Shown here: in pieces, positions 34,129 through 43,340 of the stretch
How positions within the stretch are numbered: position 1 is the stretch's first letter
How the letters are laid out: each line of letters begins with the position of its first letter
NCBI GenBank assembly: GCA_041987545.1
Contig: JBHIWH010000009.1
Span: forward strand, 62,001-126,000
Direction of reading: 5' to 3'
Length of the DNA: 64,000 nucleotides
From: JAJRXR01 sp041987545
GTDB lineage: Bacteria > Planctomycetota > Phycisphaerae > Phycisphaerales > UBA1924
Made by a program: the position numbers and the translations under genes
Notes under the pieces: model-generated
Database searches by the model: none
What the model was told of the DNA's origin: nothing
What the model saw: the letters and a program-made list of their open reading frames with translations, nothing else

Positions 34129-35535
34129 TCAGGCCGTCCGGCGGGCCGGACGCGTGGCAAGCCCCAGGCCCCAGCGCCCGCCGCGGGCCGCGGCACGCAG
34201 CACGAACAGCCCCACGCTCCCCAGGCTCTGCAGCTTGAGCAGCAGACGCAGGCGGCGCAGCGACGCGTCGTCCGGGTCGATCCGCGAGGCCTGGCGGACC
34301 CAGTAGCGGGCCCGCAGCCACTGGCCCAGGCGCAGATGAGCGAGCGCGAGGTTGTGCATCGCCGGGACGAACCGCGGCTGGAGGCTCAGCGCCAGCCGCG
34401 CGTGCTCGACGCCGCCCTTGACGTCCTTGGCCTCGAGCAGCGCGACGCTGAGGTGGTGGTGCGCCAGGTAGTTCTCGCCCTGCAGGGCCAGGCTCGCGCG
34501 GAGCGTGCGGACGGCCTCGTGCGTGATGCCGCCGTCGAGCAGGAGCAGGCCCAGCTCGTCGAGCGTCTCGGCGTCGAACTCATCGGGATTCTGCCGCGAG
34601 GCGCGGAGGTCGAGCCTGAGCAGGTCGCGGGCGCGGGGCAGGTCCTCCTCGCGTCCACGCCCCAGCAGCAGCCCCGCCAGCCGCCGACGCGCGCCCGGGT
34701 ACTCGGGGTCGAGCCTGAGCACGACGTCGAACTGCACAAGCGCTTCGCCCAGGTCGCCCTGCGACTCGGCCAGGTCGCCCAGCAGCGAATGCGCCTCGGC
34801 GTGGTCGGGCTCGATCTCCAGCACCCGGCGGAACTTCTCGGCCGCCTCCTGCGGGCGGTGCATGTCCACCAGCAGCGAGCCCAGGTCCAGCAGCGTGTCC
34901 ACGTCGCCCGGGTCCAGCCGCAGCTCGCGGAGGTAGAGCTGGCGGGCGCGCTCCAGCCGGCCGGTCGCGGCGTACGCCTCGGCCAGACGCGCCTGCACGC
35001 GGGGCAACTCCGGGTCGAGCCTGGCCGCCTCGCGGAGACACCAGACCGCCTTGTCGTGCGCGCCCCGCTCCATGAGCGAGTCGGACATCGCGGCGTACAG
35101 CTCGGGGTTCTCGGCGTCCACCTGGATCGCGACGTAGAACAGCTCCTCGGCCTCGTCGTGGCGCCCGAGCTGTGACAACGCCTCGATCCGCCGCGCCTGG
35201 GCCTCGGTCGAGCCCGGGTCGAGCTTCTCGGCCTTCTCGAGCCACTCGAGCGCCTCGGCGGGCTTGCCGGCGCGGACGAGGTTCACACCCACCAGCATCG
35301 CCGCGTGCGCGTCGGGGTCGGAGCTCAGCTCGAACGCGTCACGGAAGGCGTTGGCGGCGTCGCCCGTGCGGCCCGCGGCCTCGAGCGTGAGTCCCAGGTT
35401 GAAGTGCCACTCGGCCTGGTAGGGATTCAGCGACAGTGCTCGGCGGAGCTCGTTCTCCGCCTCGTCCCACCGGCCCGCGTCGAACAGCTCGTGGGCACGC
35501 TCGACGTGATGTTCAGCGTCCAGCCAGTCGTTCAC
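34129..35535 (-). CDS. Cytoplasmic TPR protein (468 aa)
   Basis: Probable start GTG 35535 (VNDWLDAEHHVERAH). The whole protein is TPR solenoid with 34-residue repeats, e.g. WHFNLGLTLEAAGRTGDAAN, VQARLAEAYAATGRLERARQ, LLDLGSLLVDMHRPQEAAEK. There is no signal peptide. The C-terminal 40 residues are basic (GGRWGLGLATRPARRTA) with one weak hydrophobic patch. It is convergent with trpB, 6 nt from its stop. TPRs assemble complexes; no specific partner can be inferred. Confidence 0.82.
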   Translation of the reverse strand: MNDWLDAEHHVERAHELFDAGRWDEAENELRRALSLNPYQAEWHFNLGLTLEAAGRTGDAANAFRDAFELSSDPDAHAAMLVGVNLVRAGKPAEALEWLEKAEKLDPGSTEAQARRIEALSQLGRHDEAEELFYVAIQVDAENPELYAAMSDSLMERGAHDKAVWCLREAARLDPELPRVQARLAEAYAATGRLERARQLYLRELRLDPGDVDTLLDLGSLLVDMHRPQEAAEKFRRVLEIEPDHAEAHSLLGDLAESQGDLGEALVQFDVVLRLDPEYPGARRRLAGLLLGRGREEDLPRARDLLRLDLRASRQNPDEFDAETLDELGLLLLDGGITHEAVRTLRASLALQGENYLAHHHLSVALLEAKDVKGGVEHARLALSLQPRFVPAMHNLALAHLRLGQWLRARYWVRQASRIDPDDASLRRLRLLLKLQSLGSVGLFVLRAAARGGRWGLGLATRPARRTA

Positions 35536-35690
35536 TCGCCCGCGCCTTCCGGGGCTCAAAGGCCCCCGCCGCTCAGGATCGTATTCGATGGCCTCCCGAC
35601 CATCAATCTGATCGGCCCCCCGCCCGCCGAACCTGCACTCAGGGGCCCCTGCGGCGTAGGCTTCTCGGGCCCGCCACATCGGGGGCCCCG

Positions 35691-37688
35691 ATGCGCGCCC
35701 GGATGCGACCCACAGCCGCCATCTCGACGCTCCTGCTCGCCCTGACGCTGGCGGCGACGCCCGTGGCGGCGTGCCAGCCCGGTTCGCCGCCCGAATCGGA
35801 CCGGTCTGACGACCAACCACCGGCGACCACACCCCCCGCCGAGGCCCCCTCGGAGGTCTCAACGCTCTCGGCCGCGATCGAGAACACCGAACTGGACCGC
35901 GCCGACCGGCTCGGGGCGGCGACCGCCCTGGTCGCCCGGGGGTCCTCCCGCGACGGGCTGCTGGCGATCAACGCGATCCTGGGGCGCGGCGTGGGCGAGG
36001 GCTCGGGCGCCAGGCTGCTGCTCGAGGCCATGGCCCGCACGCCCGTCGCCCCGCGCGAGCTGTGGGCCCCGGTCTCCCTCGTCCCCGGCGACGACGCGGC
36101 GGTCCGGAGGTTCGTCGCCTCGGCGGCCGGCTCGTTCCGGACGAGGCAGGCCGCGGAGATGCTCGTCGGCCTGCTCCGCGACGACCCGGACGCGGGCGTG
36201 CGGCGTGCCGCGCACACGGCCCTTGTCCGCCTGTCCGGTCGAGACCTGCCCGCCGACGCGGGCGCGTGGGAGTCGTGGCTGCAACGGCAGGGCGCGGTCG
36301 ATGGCATCGCGTGGCTCGGCGGGCTGATCGAGGGGCTCGCGGATCGCGCCGACAGGCTCGAGCAGCGGGCCCGCGTCGCCGAGAACCACCTGACCGACGC
36401 GTACCGGCGCCTGCACCTGGCCCTCGAGCCCGAGGCCAGGTCGGGCCTGCTTGTCACGATGCTGCACGAGCAGATCCCATCGGTGCGGACGCTCGCCTTC
36501 GACCTGATCGATCGGGAGCTGGCCTCGGCGCTCCGGCTCGGTCCGGAGGTCGGCGAGGCGACGGTGGACCTGATGGACGACGCGGACGCCTCGATCCGAC
36601 GCCGGGCGGCGGCGCTGGTCGTGCGGCTCGGGCCCGAGTCGGGGGCGGGCGCGATCCTGGAGCGGCTGCGGGCCGAGCGGGACCCAGCGGTCGCCGCGGC
36701 GTTGCTGCGGGGTGTGACGCGGTGGCCCTCGGCCGAGGCGGCGCCGTTCGTCGCGCGATGGGCGGGCGAGCGAGGCCCGGCCCGCGACGTCGCGCTCGAG
36801 GCCGCCTGGTCGCTGCACCGCGCCGGGGCGCTGGGCGAGGGCGAGCCCCGCGACCAGCTGCTCTCGATCCTGCGCGAGCGGGAGGCCGGCCTGCTGACGG
36901 TCCAGGGCCTGCGGCTGCTCGCGGCCCTGGGCGAGGAACGAGACCTGGCCCGCGTGCGGGACCTGCTCTCGGGCGATGACGGCGAGGCGCGCGCACGCGC
37001 CGCCGGTGCGCTGGCCAGCGACCCGGGCTCGATCGACGCGATCGTGGCCGCGGCTCACTCGGACCCCGCACTCTTCGGCGCGGCGAGGCGGGCGCTGCTG
37101 ACGCGCGGCGCGACCGCCGACGCGCTGCTGACACTCCGCGGGCTGCCCGCCCCGAGCCCGGAGGCCCGGCGGGACGCGGTCCTGGAGATGTGCGAGGCGA
37201 TGCCCGCCCCCGAGCTGGTGCGGGCGGCGGCGGGGCTCGACGACGACGGGCTGGCCGAGCGCGTGCTGGCCCGGCTCGAGGAGGACACGCCCGCGGACGG
37301 GTCGCCCGCGGGCGGTGCGATCGGCGAGGCGATGGTGCTGCTCGGCGCCGCCCGGCTCCGGATGGGCCGCGCCGACGAGGCGCTGGCGACGCTCGAGCGT
37401 GCGACGGTCGCGCCCGAGAACACGACGCTGCTCGCGGCGTGGGTCGGCGCGCGCGTCTCATGCCTCCTCGGGCTCGGGCGGGTCGAGGATGCGATGGGCC
37501 TGGAGGCGGGCGCCGACGCGTGGCTGCGGGGGCTCGAGCTTGCCGTGGGCACGCCCCACGCCCGGTGGGTGCACGACGAGCTGACGGTCCGGTTCGCCGG
37601 CGCCCTTGACGAAGCGCAGCGGGCCCGCCTGGCCGAGCTGCGGACACGCCTCGGGGACGCGGCGCCCGAGACAGACCCAGCGCCGTAG
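35691..37688 (+). CDS. HEAT-repeat lipoprotein (665 aa)
   Basis: The ATG at 35691 (or 35703) begins a lipoprotein signal, AAISTLLLALTLAATPVAAC, with a lipobox-like VAAC. The rest is HEAT/PBS-lyase-like alpha-solenoid, e.g. LLRDDPDAGVRRAAHTALVR, LMDDADASIRRRAAALVVRL, RVRDLLSGDDGEARARAAGA. It is divergent from the TPR gene at 35535 with a 155-bp gap and convergent with the pseudokinase. Function unknown; an envelope scaffold is likely. Confidence 0.82.
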   Translation: MRARMRPTAAISTLLLALTLAATPVAACQPGSPPESDRSDDQPPATTPPAEAPSEVSTLSAAIENTELDRADRLGAATALVARGSSRDGLLAINAILGRGVGEGSGARLLLEAMARTPVAPRELWAPVSLVPGDDAAVRRFVASAAGSFRTRQAAEMLVGLLRDDPDAGVRRAAHTALVRLSGRDLPADAGAWESWLQRQGAVDGIAWLGGLIEGLADRADRLEQRARVAENHLTDAYRRLHLALEPEARSGLLVTMLHEQIPSVRTLAFDLIDRELASALRLGPEVGEATVDLMDDADASIRRRAAALVVRLGPESGAGAILERLRAERDPAVAAALLRGVTRWPSAEAAPFVARWAGERGPARDVALEAAWSLHRAGALGEGEPRDQLLSILREREAGLLTVQGLRLLAALGEERDLARVRDLLSGDDGEARARAAGALASDPGSIDAIVAAAHSDPALFGAARRALLTRGATADALLTLRGLPAPSPEARRDAVLEMCEAMPAPELVRAAAGLDDDGLAERVLARLEEDTPADGSPAGGAIGEAMVLLGAARLRMGRADEALATLERATVAPENTTLLAAWVGARVSCLLGLGRVEDAMGLEAGADAWLRGLELAVGTPHARWVHDELTVRFAGALDEAQRARLAELRTRLGDAAPETDPAP

Positions 37689-37743
37689 CGCCGCCGCGGG
37701 CGGGATCGACTCTGAAACGTGTGTTGGGATCTGAGGCGGCTGC

Positions 37744-38565
37744 CTAGCGGGCCGTGCCGTCGCCCTTGCCCGCCTTGCGGAAGCGCCCGAGCACGCCCTT
37801 GGTCTTGACGACGGGGGCGGGGATCTCGGGGACGCCGACGTGCGAGGGCAGCGCGTCGCGGGCCTCGCGGGCCGAGGCGAATCCGCCGGCGGCGTCGAGT
37901 CCACGTTCGAACCACGCGTCCCAGGCGCGGGGGAGGCGGCGGACGATCCGCGAGGCGCGGATCATGGGCTCCTCAGGGGGCAGGCCGGTGAGCAGCGTGT
38001 AGCCGAGCTGCACGAGCGAGCGGACCTCGTCGCGCACGACCTCGGGGCCGGCGCCGGGCTTCTCGCGGAGGCGGTTGGCCAGGCCGTAGAGCTCGATGAG
38101 GACGGCGCCGTGGCGGTCCACCAACAGCTCGGACTCGTCGGCGGGCCCGTGGACCACGCCGCGCTCGTGGGCGGTCATGACCGCGGCGAGCAGGTGGTCG
38201 AGCGTGCGCTCGCCCTCGAACGCCGGCAGGCGCCCGCCCTTGGCCTCGAGCACGTCGGCGAGCGTGACCAGGCCGCCCTGGTTGCCCGGGTAGGGCGCAA
38301 CGAGCCACGGGCAGCCGTCCTGCTCGAGCGAGTACCGCTCGATCGACAGCGTGTGCGCGTGCGTGATCCGGGAGATCTCGTCGAGGGCGGCGATCGTCTC
38401 GCGCCGCTCGGAGTTGTCGCGGCAGGCCGGGAGGCGGTACAGCAAGTGGTTGCTGCGCTCGCGCTCGTGCAGGCCGACCCAGCGCTGCCCGACGCGCCCG
38501 TCCGCGAGCCGCCCGACCAGGCGGTACGGGCCGATGTTCGACGGGTGGTCCTGGCGGTCTCGCAT
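37744..38565 (-). CDS. Pseudokinase (degenerate protein-kinase fold, 273 aa)
   Basis: From ATG 38565. The N-lobe start IGPYRLVGRLADGRVGQRWV mimics YRLxxxLGxGxxGxVW, and the middle (HAHTLSIERYSLEQDGCPWL, then LLAAVMTAHERGVVHGPADE) follows the kinase pattern. However, the catalytic HRD/K..N loop reads GVVHGPADESELLV, DFG reads ELYG, and there is no VAIK lysine (HLLYRLPA). Phosphotransfer is therefore very unlikely. The C-terminus is basic (KTKGVLGRFRKAGKG) with no transmembrane helix. It could be a regulatory binding protein. Confidence 0.72.
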   Translation of the reverse strand: MRDRQDHPSNIGPYRLVGRLADGRVGQRWVGLHERERSNHLLYRLPACRDNSERRETIAALDEISRITHAHTLSIERYSLEQDGCPWLVAPYPGNQGGLVTLADVLEAKGGRLPAFEGERTLDHLLAAVMTAHERGVVHGPADESELLVDRHGAVLIELYGLANRLREKPGAGPEVVRDEVRSLVQLGYTLLTGLPPEEPMIRASRIVRRLPRAWDAWFERGLDAAGGFASAREARDALPSHVGVPEIPAPVVKTKGVLGRFRKAGKGDGTAR

Positions 38566-38795
38566 CCGGCGCGAATCCTCCGCCCCGGCGTAGACGCGCC
38601 GGGGTCCTGGGCGTGGCCAGGATTCTAGCCCATCGCCGAGACGGCGGCGATCGGGCCCGATTCCGGGCAACATCGGGCTATCGGACGCTCCACCGGCGGC
38701 TCGCCAGTCTTTCCGATCGCCAGGCCCGGCGGCTAGGCTCGGCCCAACCCCCGGCGGACCGCCGCCGACCCTATCCCGCTGACAGGCCGACCGCC

Positions 38796-39527
38796 ATGAT
38801 CTCGTTCGTCATCCCCGCGCACAACGAGGCGGCGCTGATTGCCCGGACGATCCGCTCGATCCACGCCGCGGCACGCCAGCTCGGCGCCGCGTACGAGGTG
38901 GTCGTCGCGGACGACGCATCGAACGACGGCACGGGGGAGATCGCCGCGGGCGAGGGGGCGCGGGTGATCCGGGTAGACCACCGCCAGATCGCGGCGACGC
39001 GGAACTCCGGGGCGGGGGTCGCGGGGGGCCGGCTGCTGGTCTTCGTGGACGCCGACACGATCGTGACGCCCGGCGCCGCCGAGGCAACGCTCCGGGCGTT
39101 CGAGAGGGGGGCGGCGTACGGCGGCGCCGAGGTCCGATGGGACGGGCGCATCCCCCTCTGGTCCCGCCCGCTGCTGCGGCTGGTGCTCGCGGTCTACTCG
39201 TTCACGGGCGGCGCGTCGGGGGCGTACCTCTTTGTCCGGCGGGACGCGTTCGAGGCGGTCGGCGGGTTCGACGAAGCGCTGTTCGCGGGCGAGGAGGCCG
39301 ACATCTGCATGCGGCTCCGGAGGGTCGGGCGGCACGCGTGGGTCCGCTCGCCCGTGGTCACGTCCGGCCGCAAACTCCGCGCGTACTCGGCGGGCGAGCT
39401 GATGGGCGCGCTGGGCGGGCTGGCGACCAGGGGGCGCCGGGGCGTGATGAGCCGCGACGGGCTCGACCTCTGGTACGCCCCGCGCCGCCCGGACCCGTCC
39501 CACACGCCCGACGCGGACTCGGCCTGA
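38796..39527 (+). CDS. Family 2 glycosyltransferase
   Basis: 243 aa from ATG 38796. GT-A fold: SFVIPAHNEAALIARTIRSI, VVVADDASNDGTGEI, nucleotide/metal site VFVDADTIVTPGA, and acceptor region GGFDEALFAGEEADICMRLR. There is one weak hydrophobic stretch near 130-150 but no multi-span domain. It probably adds a sugar to a lipid or envelope glycan; donor and acceptor cannot be specified. It lies 64 nt before aspS. Confidence 0.9.
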   Translation: MISFVIPAHNEAALIARTIRSIHAAARQLGAAYEVVVADDASNDGTGEIAAGEGARVIRVDHRQIAATRNSGAGVAGGRLLVFVDADTIVTPGAAEATLRAFERGAAYGGAEVRWDGRIPLWSRPLLRLVLAVYSFTGGASGAYLFVRRDAFEAVGGFDEALFAGEEADICMRLRRVGRHAWVRSPVVTSGRKLRAYSAGELMGALGGLATRGRRGVMSRDGLDLWYAPRRPDPSHTPDADSA

Positions 39528-39591
39528 GGCCCCCGGGGCCCGGACCCCCCACCCCTATAGTCCGGCCCATTTTCTGCAAGGGAGCCTTCAG

Positions 39592-41394
39592 ATGCGCACG
39601 CGCACGCACACGAGCGGCGAGCTCCGCAAGGAGCACGTCGGCCAGGAAGTCCGGCTCTGCGGCTGGGTCCACGCCCGGCGCGAGCAGTCCGCCGAGCTGG
39701 TGTTCGTGGACGTCCGCGACCGCTACGGCATCACGCAGCTGGTCTTCGACGCCGAGGACTCGGGCGCCGAACTCCCCAAGCAGGCCAAGGGCCTGCACCT
39801 CGAGGACGTCGTCGGCGCCAAGGGCGTCGTCCGCGAGCGGGCGAGCGTCAACAAGAAGATCCCGACCGGCGAGGTCGAGATCGTGGTGACCGAGCTGGAG
39901 GTCCTGAGCCGGACGGCCAAGCCGCCGCTGATCGCCTCCGACGAGGACAACCTGCCGGCCGAGGAGACGAGGCTCAAGCACCGGTACCTGGACCTGCGCC
40001 GCCCGAAGATGCAGGAGATCATCCGGACGCGGCACCGGGTCGCCAAGCTCGCCCGCGACTACTTCGACGAGCAGGGGTTCCTCGAGGTCGAGACGCCCTG
40101 CCTGACGCGCTCGACGCCCGAGGGGGCGCGGGACTACCTGGTGCCCTCGCGTCAGCAGCCGGGGATGTGGTACGCACTGCCCCAGTCGCCGCAGATCTTC
40201 AAGCAGATCCTGATGGTCGCCGGGTGCGACCGTTACCTGCAGATCTGCCGCTGCTTCCGCGACGAGGACCCGCGGGCCGACCGCCAGGCGGAGTTCACGC
40301 AGATCGACTGCGAGCTGAGCTTCGTCGATCGGGAGACGGTGCTGCGGGTGATGGAGGGCTTCGCGCGCCGGATCTGGAAGGAGATCCTGGGCTACGAGGC
40401 GGGCGAGTTCCCGCGGATGACGTACCGCGAGGCCATGGACCGCTTCGGCATCGACCGCCCGGACACGCGGTACGGGTTGGAGCTGGTGGACGTCTCCGAT
40501 CTGGCCGCCAAGACCGAGTTCAAGGTGTTCACCGAGGCGTTGGGCAAGGACCGCGGCATCGTCAAGGCGATCCGCGTGCCCGGGGGCGCCGAGAAACTGA
40601 CGCGCAAGATCACGGACGGGTACAGCAAGTTCGTCCAGGACTTCGGCGCCGGGGGCGTGCCCGTGACCAAGGTCGCGGGCGGGACGCTGGAGGCGGGCAT
40701 CGCCAAGTTCGTCGAGCCGATCGCCGCGGAGCTGATCGAGCGGATGGGCGCCCAGGACGGCGACACGTTGTTGTTCGGCGCCGACACGTACTCGGTCTGC
40801 ACCAAGGCCCTGGGCGAGCTGCGGCAGAAGGTCGCCCGCGACATGGACCTCGTCCCCGAGGGGGAGTGGAACTTCCTCTGGGTGATCGACTTCCCGATGT
40901 TCGAGTACGACGAGGAAACGGCCCGCTTCTACGCGATGCACCATCCTTTTACAGCTCCCTCGGACGCCGAGCTGGAGCGGTTCATGGCCGCCGACCCGAG
41001 CGACCGGGAGACGATCGAGTCGATCGTCTCCGACGGGTACGACCTGGTCGTCAACGGCTCGGAGGTCGGCGGCGGGTCGATTCGTATCCACCGCCAGGAT
41101 GTGCAGAAGAAGGTGTTTGAACTCTTGGGGATCTCCGAGGACGAGGCGAAGCTGAAGTTCAGCTTCCTGCTGGATGCGCTCAGCTACGGCGCCCCGCCCC
41201 ACGGCGGGATCGCGTTCGGGCTCGACCGCCTCGTGATGCACCTGGCCGGGACGGACAACATCCGCGACGTGATCGCGTTCCCGAAGACGCAGACGGGGGC
41301 GGACCTGATGTGCGAGGCGCCCAACGTCGTGGACGCGGCGCAGCTGGACGAGCTGCACGTCAAGAGCACAGCCCGACCCGCGCCGGCGGTCTGA
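39592..41394 (+). CDS. aspS: Aspartyl-tRNA synthetase (bacterial type)
   Basis: 600 aa from ATG 39592, preceded by AAGGGAG. The N-terminal OB fold is VRLCGWVHARREQSAELVFV. Class II motif 2 is FRDEDPRADRQAEFTQIDCE. The bacterial GAD insertion domain (about 290-420) is followed by HHPFTAPSD, and motif 3 is GIAFGLDRLVMHLAG. It charges tRNA-Asp. Length and domain order match bacterial AspRS. Whether it is discriminating or also charges tRNA-Asn cannot be decided here. Confidence 0.98.
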   Translation: MRTRTHTSGELRKEHVGQEVRLCGWVHARREQSAELVFVDVRDRYGITQLVFDAEDSGAELPKQAKGLHLEDVVGAKGVVRERASVNKKIPTGEVEIVVTELEVLSRTAKPPLIASDEDNLPAEETRLKHRYLDLRRPKMQEIIRTRHRVAKLARDYFDEQGFLEVETPCLTRSTPEGARDYLVPSRQQPGMWYALPQSPQIFKQILMVAGCDRYLQICRCFRDEDPRADRQAEFTQIDCELSFVDRETVLRVMEGFARRIWKEILGYEAGEFPRMTYREAMDRFGIDRPDTRYGLELVDVSDLAAKTEFKVFTEALGKDRGIVKAIRVPGGAEKLTRKITDGYSKFVQDFGAGGVPVTKVAGGTLEAGIAKFVEPIAAELIERMGAQDGDTLLFGADTYSVCTKALGELRQKVARDMDLVPEGEWNFLWVIDFPMFEYDEETARFYAMHHPFTAPSDAELERFMAADPSDRETIESIVSDGYDLVVNGSEVGGGSIRIHRQDVQKKVFELLGISEDEAKLKFSFLLDALSYGAPPHGGIAFGLDRLVMHLAGTDNIRDVIAFPKTQTGADLMCEAPNVVDAAQLDELHVKSTARPAPAV

Positions 41395-41449
41395 CGACCG
41401 CTACCCCGCGGGTGAAACGACCGGCCGCCGATCGCCGAAGGATCAGGCG

Positions 41450-42271
41450 TTGAGCACGGAGAAGGCACAGCCCGGACAAGATCGGCCGCGCGCGCTTGTC
41501 GTCGTCGCGCGCTGGGTCGAGCTTGTTCTCCTGTTCATCGCCATCCCGGGCGCGTTCTGGTGGTCGCGGCTGAACCAGGCGACCGTCTCGGGGTGGCTCG
41601 AGGACGCGGGCGTGTCGACGCGGGCCGCGGCGAGCATCGCCCGCGGCAGCTTTATGTTCCCCACGCTCTTCGCCTTCGCGGCCGGGTGCCTGCTGTTCCT
41701 CGTCTTCGAGCCCTCGTTCCGCAAGCGCCGGCTCTGGAACCTCCGCGCCGGCATCCGGGAGATCCCCCGGATCCTGCTGATCTTCGTGCCCCTGGCCGGC
41801 GTGCTGAGCCTGCTGATCTGGTTCTTGCAGCCGGGGTCGTCGCTCGTGGCAGAGGCCGCCGAGTACGGGCTGATGCTCCCCACGCTGGACCCGAACGCGG
41901 CCTGGCTCCACCTGCCCCGCGAACGGCCCGAGCTGTGGGTCGCGATCATGGTCCTCTATCCGATCTTCAGCGTGTGGCCCCAGGAGGTCATCTACCGCGC
42001 GTTCTTCCACCACCGGTACGAGCCGATCCTCCGGGCGCCCACGACGCGGATCATCGTCGGGGGCGCCGTCTTCGGGTTCATGCACGTCGTCTTCCTGAAC
42101 TGGCTGGCGCCGGCGATGACGTTCGTCGGCGGGCTGCTCTTCGCATGGACGTACGAGCGGAGCAAGAGCCTGGTCGGCGTGACCATCGAGCACGCCCTGT
42201 GGGGCTGCTACGTCTTCACGATCGGGATCGGGTGGTACTTCTTCGGCGGGGCGATCCAGCCGCCCGGCTAG
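41450..42271 (+). CDS. CPBP-family intramembrane metalloprotease
   Basis: 273 aa from TTG 41450, supported by AAGGA about 8 nt upstream. Seven or eight hydrophobic helices, with the motifs WPQEVIYRAFFHHRY (usual EExxxR, here QExxxR), FGFMHVVFLNWLAP and TIEHALWGCYVF. These match the Abi/CPBP (Rce1-like) glutamic protease fold. The first Glu of the usual EE pair is Gln, so activity may be reduced or moved. It is convergent with gmhA; the stop codons share CTAG at 42268-42271. Confidence 0.85.
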   Translation: MSTEKAQPGQDRPRALVVVARWVELVLLFIAIPGAFWWSRLNQATVSGWLEDAGVSTRAAASIARGSFMFPTLFAFAAGCLLFLVFEPSFRKRRLWNLRAGIREIPRILLIFVPLAGVLSLLIWFLQPGSSLVAEAAEYGLMLPTLDPNAAWLHLPRERPELWVAIMVLYPIFSVWPQEVIYRAFFHHRYEPILRAPTTRIIVGGAVFGFMHVVFLNWLAPAMTFVGGLLFAWTYERSKSLVGVTIEHALWGCYVFTIGIGWYFFGGAIQPPG

Positions 42272-42852
42272 CCCGCGTGACCCAGCCCGCGCTCGATCGC
42301 GCCGACCAGGGAGTGCAGAACGAGCATGTGGATCTCCTGGATCCGATCGCTGGTCGCGCCCGGGACGATCCACTCGCAGTCGGCCTTGCCCGCCAAAGCG
42401 CCACCGCCCTTGCCGAGCAGGAGCGCGACGCGCATCTCGCGTCCGCGCGCCGCCTCGACGGCGTTGGCGATGTTCTTGGAGTTCCCGCTCGTGGACAGCG
42501 CAACGAGCACGTCGCCAGGTCGCCCGAGGCCCTCGACCCATCGGGCGAAGACGGCCTCAAAGCCGTAGTCGTTGGCGGTGCACGTCAGGTGCCCGGGGTC
42601 CGTGCACGCGATCGCGGGGATCGGCGGACGGTCGTCGCGGTAGCGCCCGGTCAGCTCCTCGCAGAAGTGCATCGCGTCGGCGCACGAGCCGCCGTTGCCG
42701 ACGGCCAGGATCTTGCCCCCGGATCGAATCGAGTCGGCGCACAGGGCCGCGAGCTCTGCGACCAGGCGGGCCGGGCCGGGGCTGGCGCGGAACTCGTCCA
42801 GGGCCTCGGCGGCGTCGGCGAACTCGCCTTTGATGCGTTCGATCTCGCTCAA
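42268..42852 (-). CDS. gmhA: Sedoheptulose-7-phosphate isomerase (SIS domain)
   Basis: 194 aa, the usual GmhA length. The start is TTG 42852, which overlaps the EamA stop in TTGA. SIS motifs: ILAVGNGGSCADAMHFCEEL, TGRYRDDRPPIPAIACTD, ALSTSGNSKNIANAVEAARG, then DRIQEIHMLVLHSLVGAIE. It converts sedoheptulose-7-phosphate to D-glycero-heptose-7-phosphate, the first step of nucleotide-heptose synthesis for LPS or S-layer glycans. Its operon with a GT39 enzyme and an EamA half-transporter points to envelope glycan assembly. Its relative DiaA is less likely given the sequence. Confidence 0.93.
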   Translation of the reverse strand: MSEIERIKGEFADAAEALDEFRASPGPARLVAELAALCADSIRSGGKILAVGNGGSCADAMHFCEELTGRYRDDRPPIPAIACTDPGHLTCTANDYGFEAVFARWVEGLGRPGDVLVALSTSGNSKNIANAVEAARGREMRVALLLGKGGGALAGKADCEWIVPGATSDRIQEIHMLVLHSLVGAIERGLGHAG

Positions 42853-43340
42853 GGCGTGACCTCCGGCGCCGTCGCGCTCGTCGAGGGACCCAGCGTTAGC
42901 AGCACGACGCCCGCCAGTATGAGGCCGACGGCGATCAGCTTTTTGGGCGTCATGTTCTCGCCCAGCGCAACCCAGCCCAGCAGCACCGCCGTCGCCGGGG
43001 CGAGCGCGAAGGCGATCGGCTTGACACGGCTGATCTCGCCCAGGCTCAGCGCCGCGTAGAAGCAGATCATCGCCGCCGCCCCCGCGACGACGCCCGAGCC
43101 GAGCGTGAGCAGCGCCCACGACCTGCCCCCGGCCTCCGACCACGCCCGGGCCTCGGCGGGCGCGTTGAGCGCCTTGGCCGCGACCAGGTACGCCAGCCAG
43201 ATCAGGGGAAGGGCAACCGTGGAGCGGATCGCGATGGCGGCGAAGGGCCCGAACCTGCCCGAGTGCAGGACCGATCGGGTGCAGACCTCGCCCACCCCCC
43301 AGCAGAGCCCGGCCGCGATCGCGAGCAGAACCGCCTTCAT
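42849..43340 (-). CDS. Single-domain EamA transporter (163 aa)
   Basis: ATG 43340 overlaps the GT39 stop by ATGA. It has about five transmembrane helices with the EamA pattern (LCWGVGEVCTRSVLHSGRFG, VAGAAAMICFYAALSLGEIS, LGWVALGENMTPKKLIAVGL). Full EamA/DMT carriers have two such domains (about 300 aa); this has one, like ArnE/ArnF, the flippases for undecaprenyl-phosphate-aminoarabinose. With a GT39/ArnT-like neighbour, a lipid-linked sugar flippase is a reasonable inference; it may work as a dimer. Confidence 0.8.
   Translation of the reverse strand: MKAVLLAIAAGLCWGVGEVCTRSVLHSGRFGPFAAIAIRSTVALPLIWLAYLVAAKALNAPAEARAWSEAGGRSWALLTLGSGVVAGAAAMICFYAALSLGEISRVKPIAFALAPATAVLLGWVALGENMTPKKLIAVGLILAGVVLLTLGPSTSATAPEVTP

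Noticed and set aside
39358..41358. 666-codon minus-strand frame opposite aspS
   Set aside because: Shadow of a well-defined AspRS gene.
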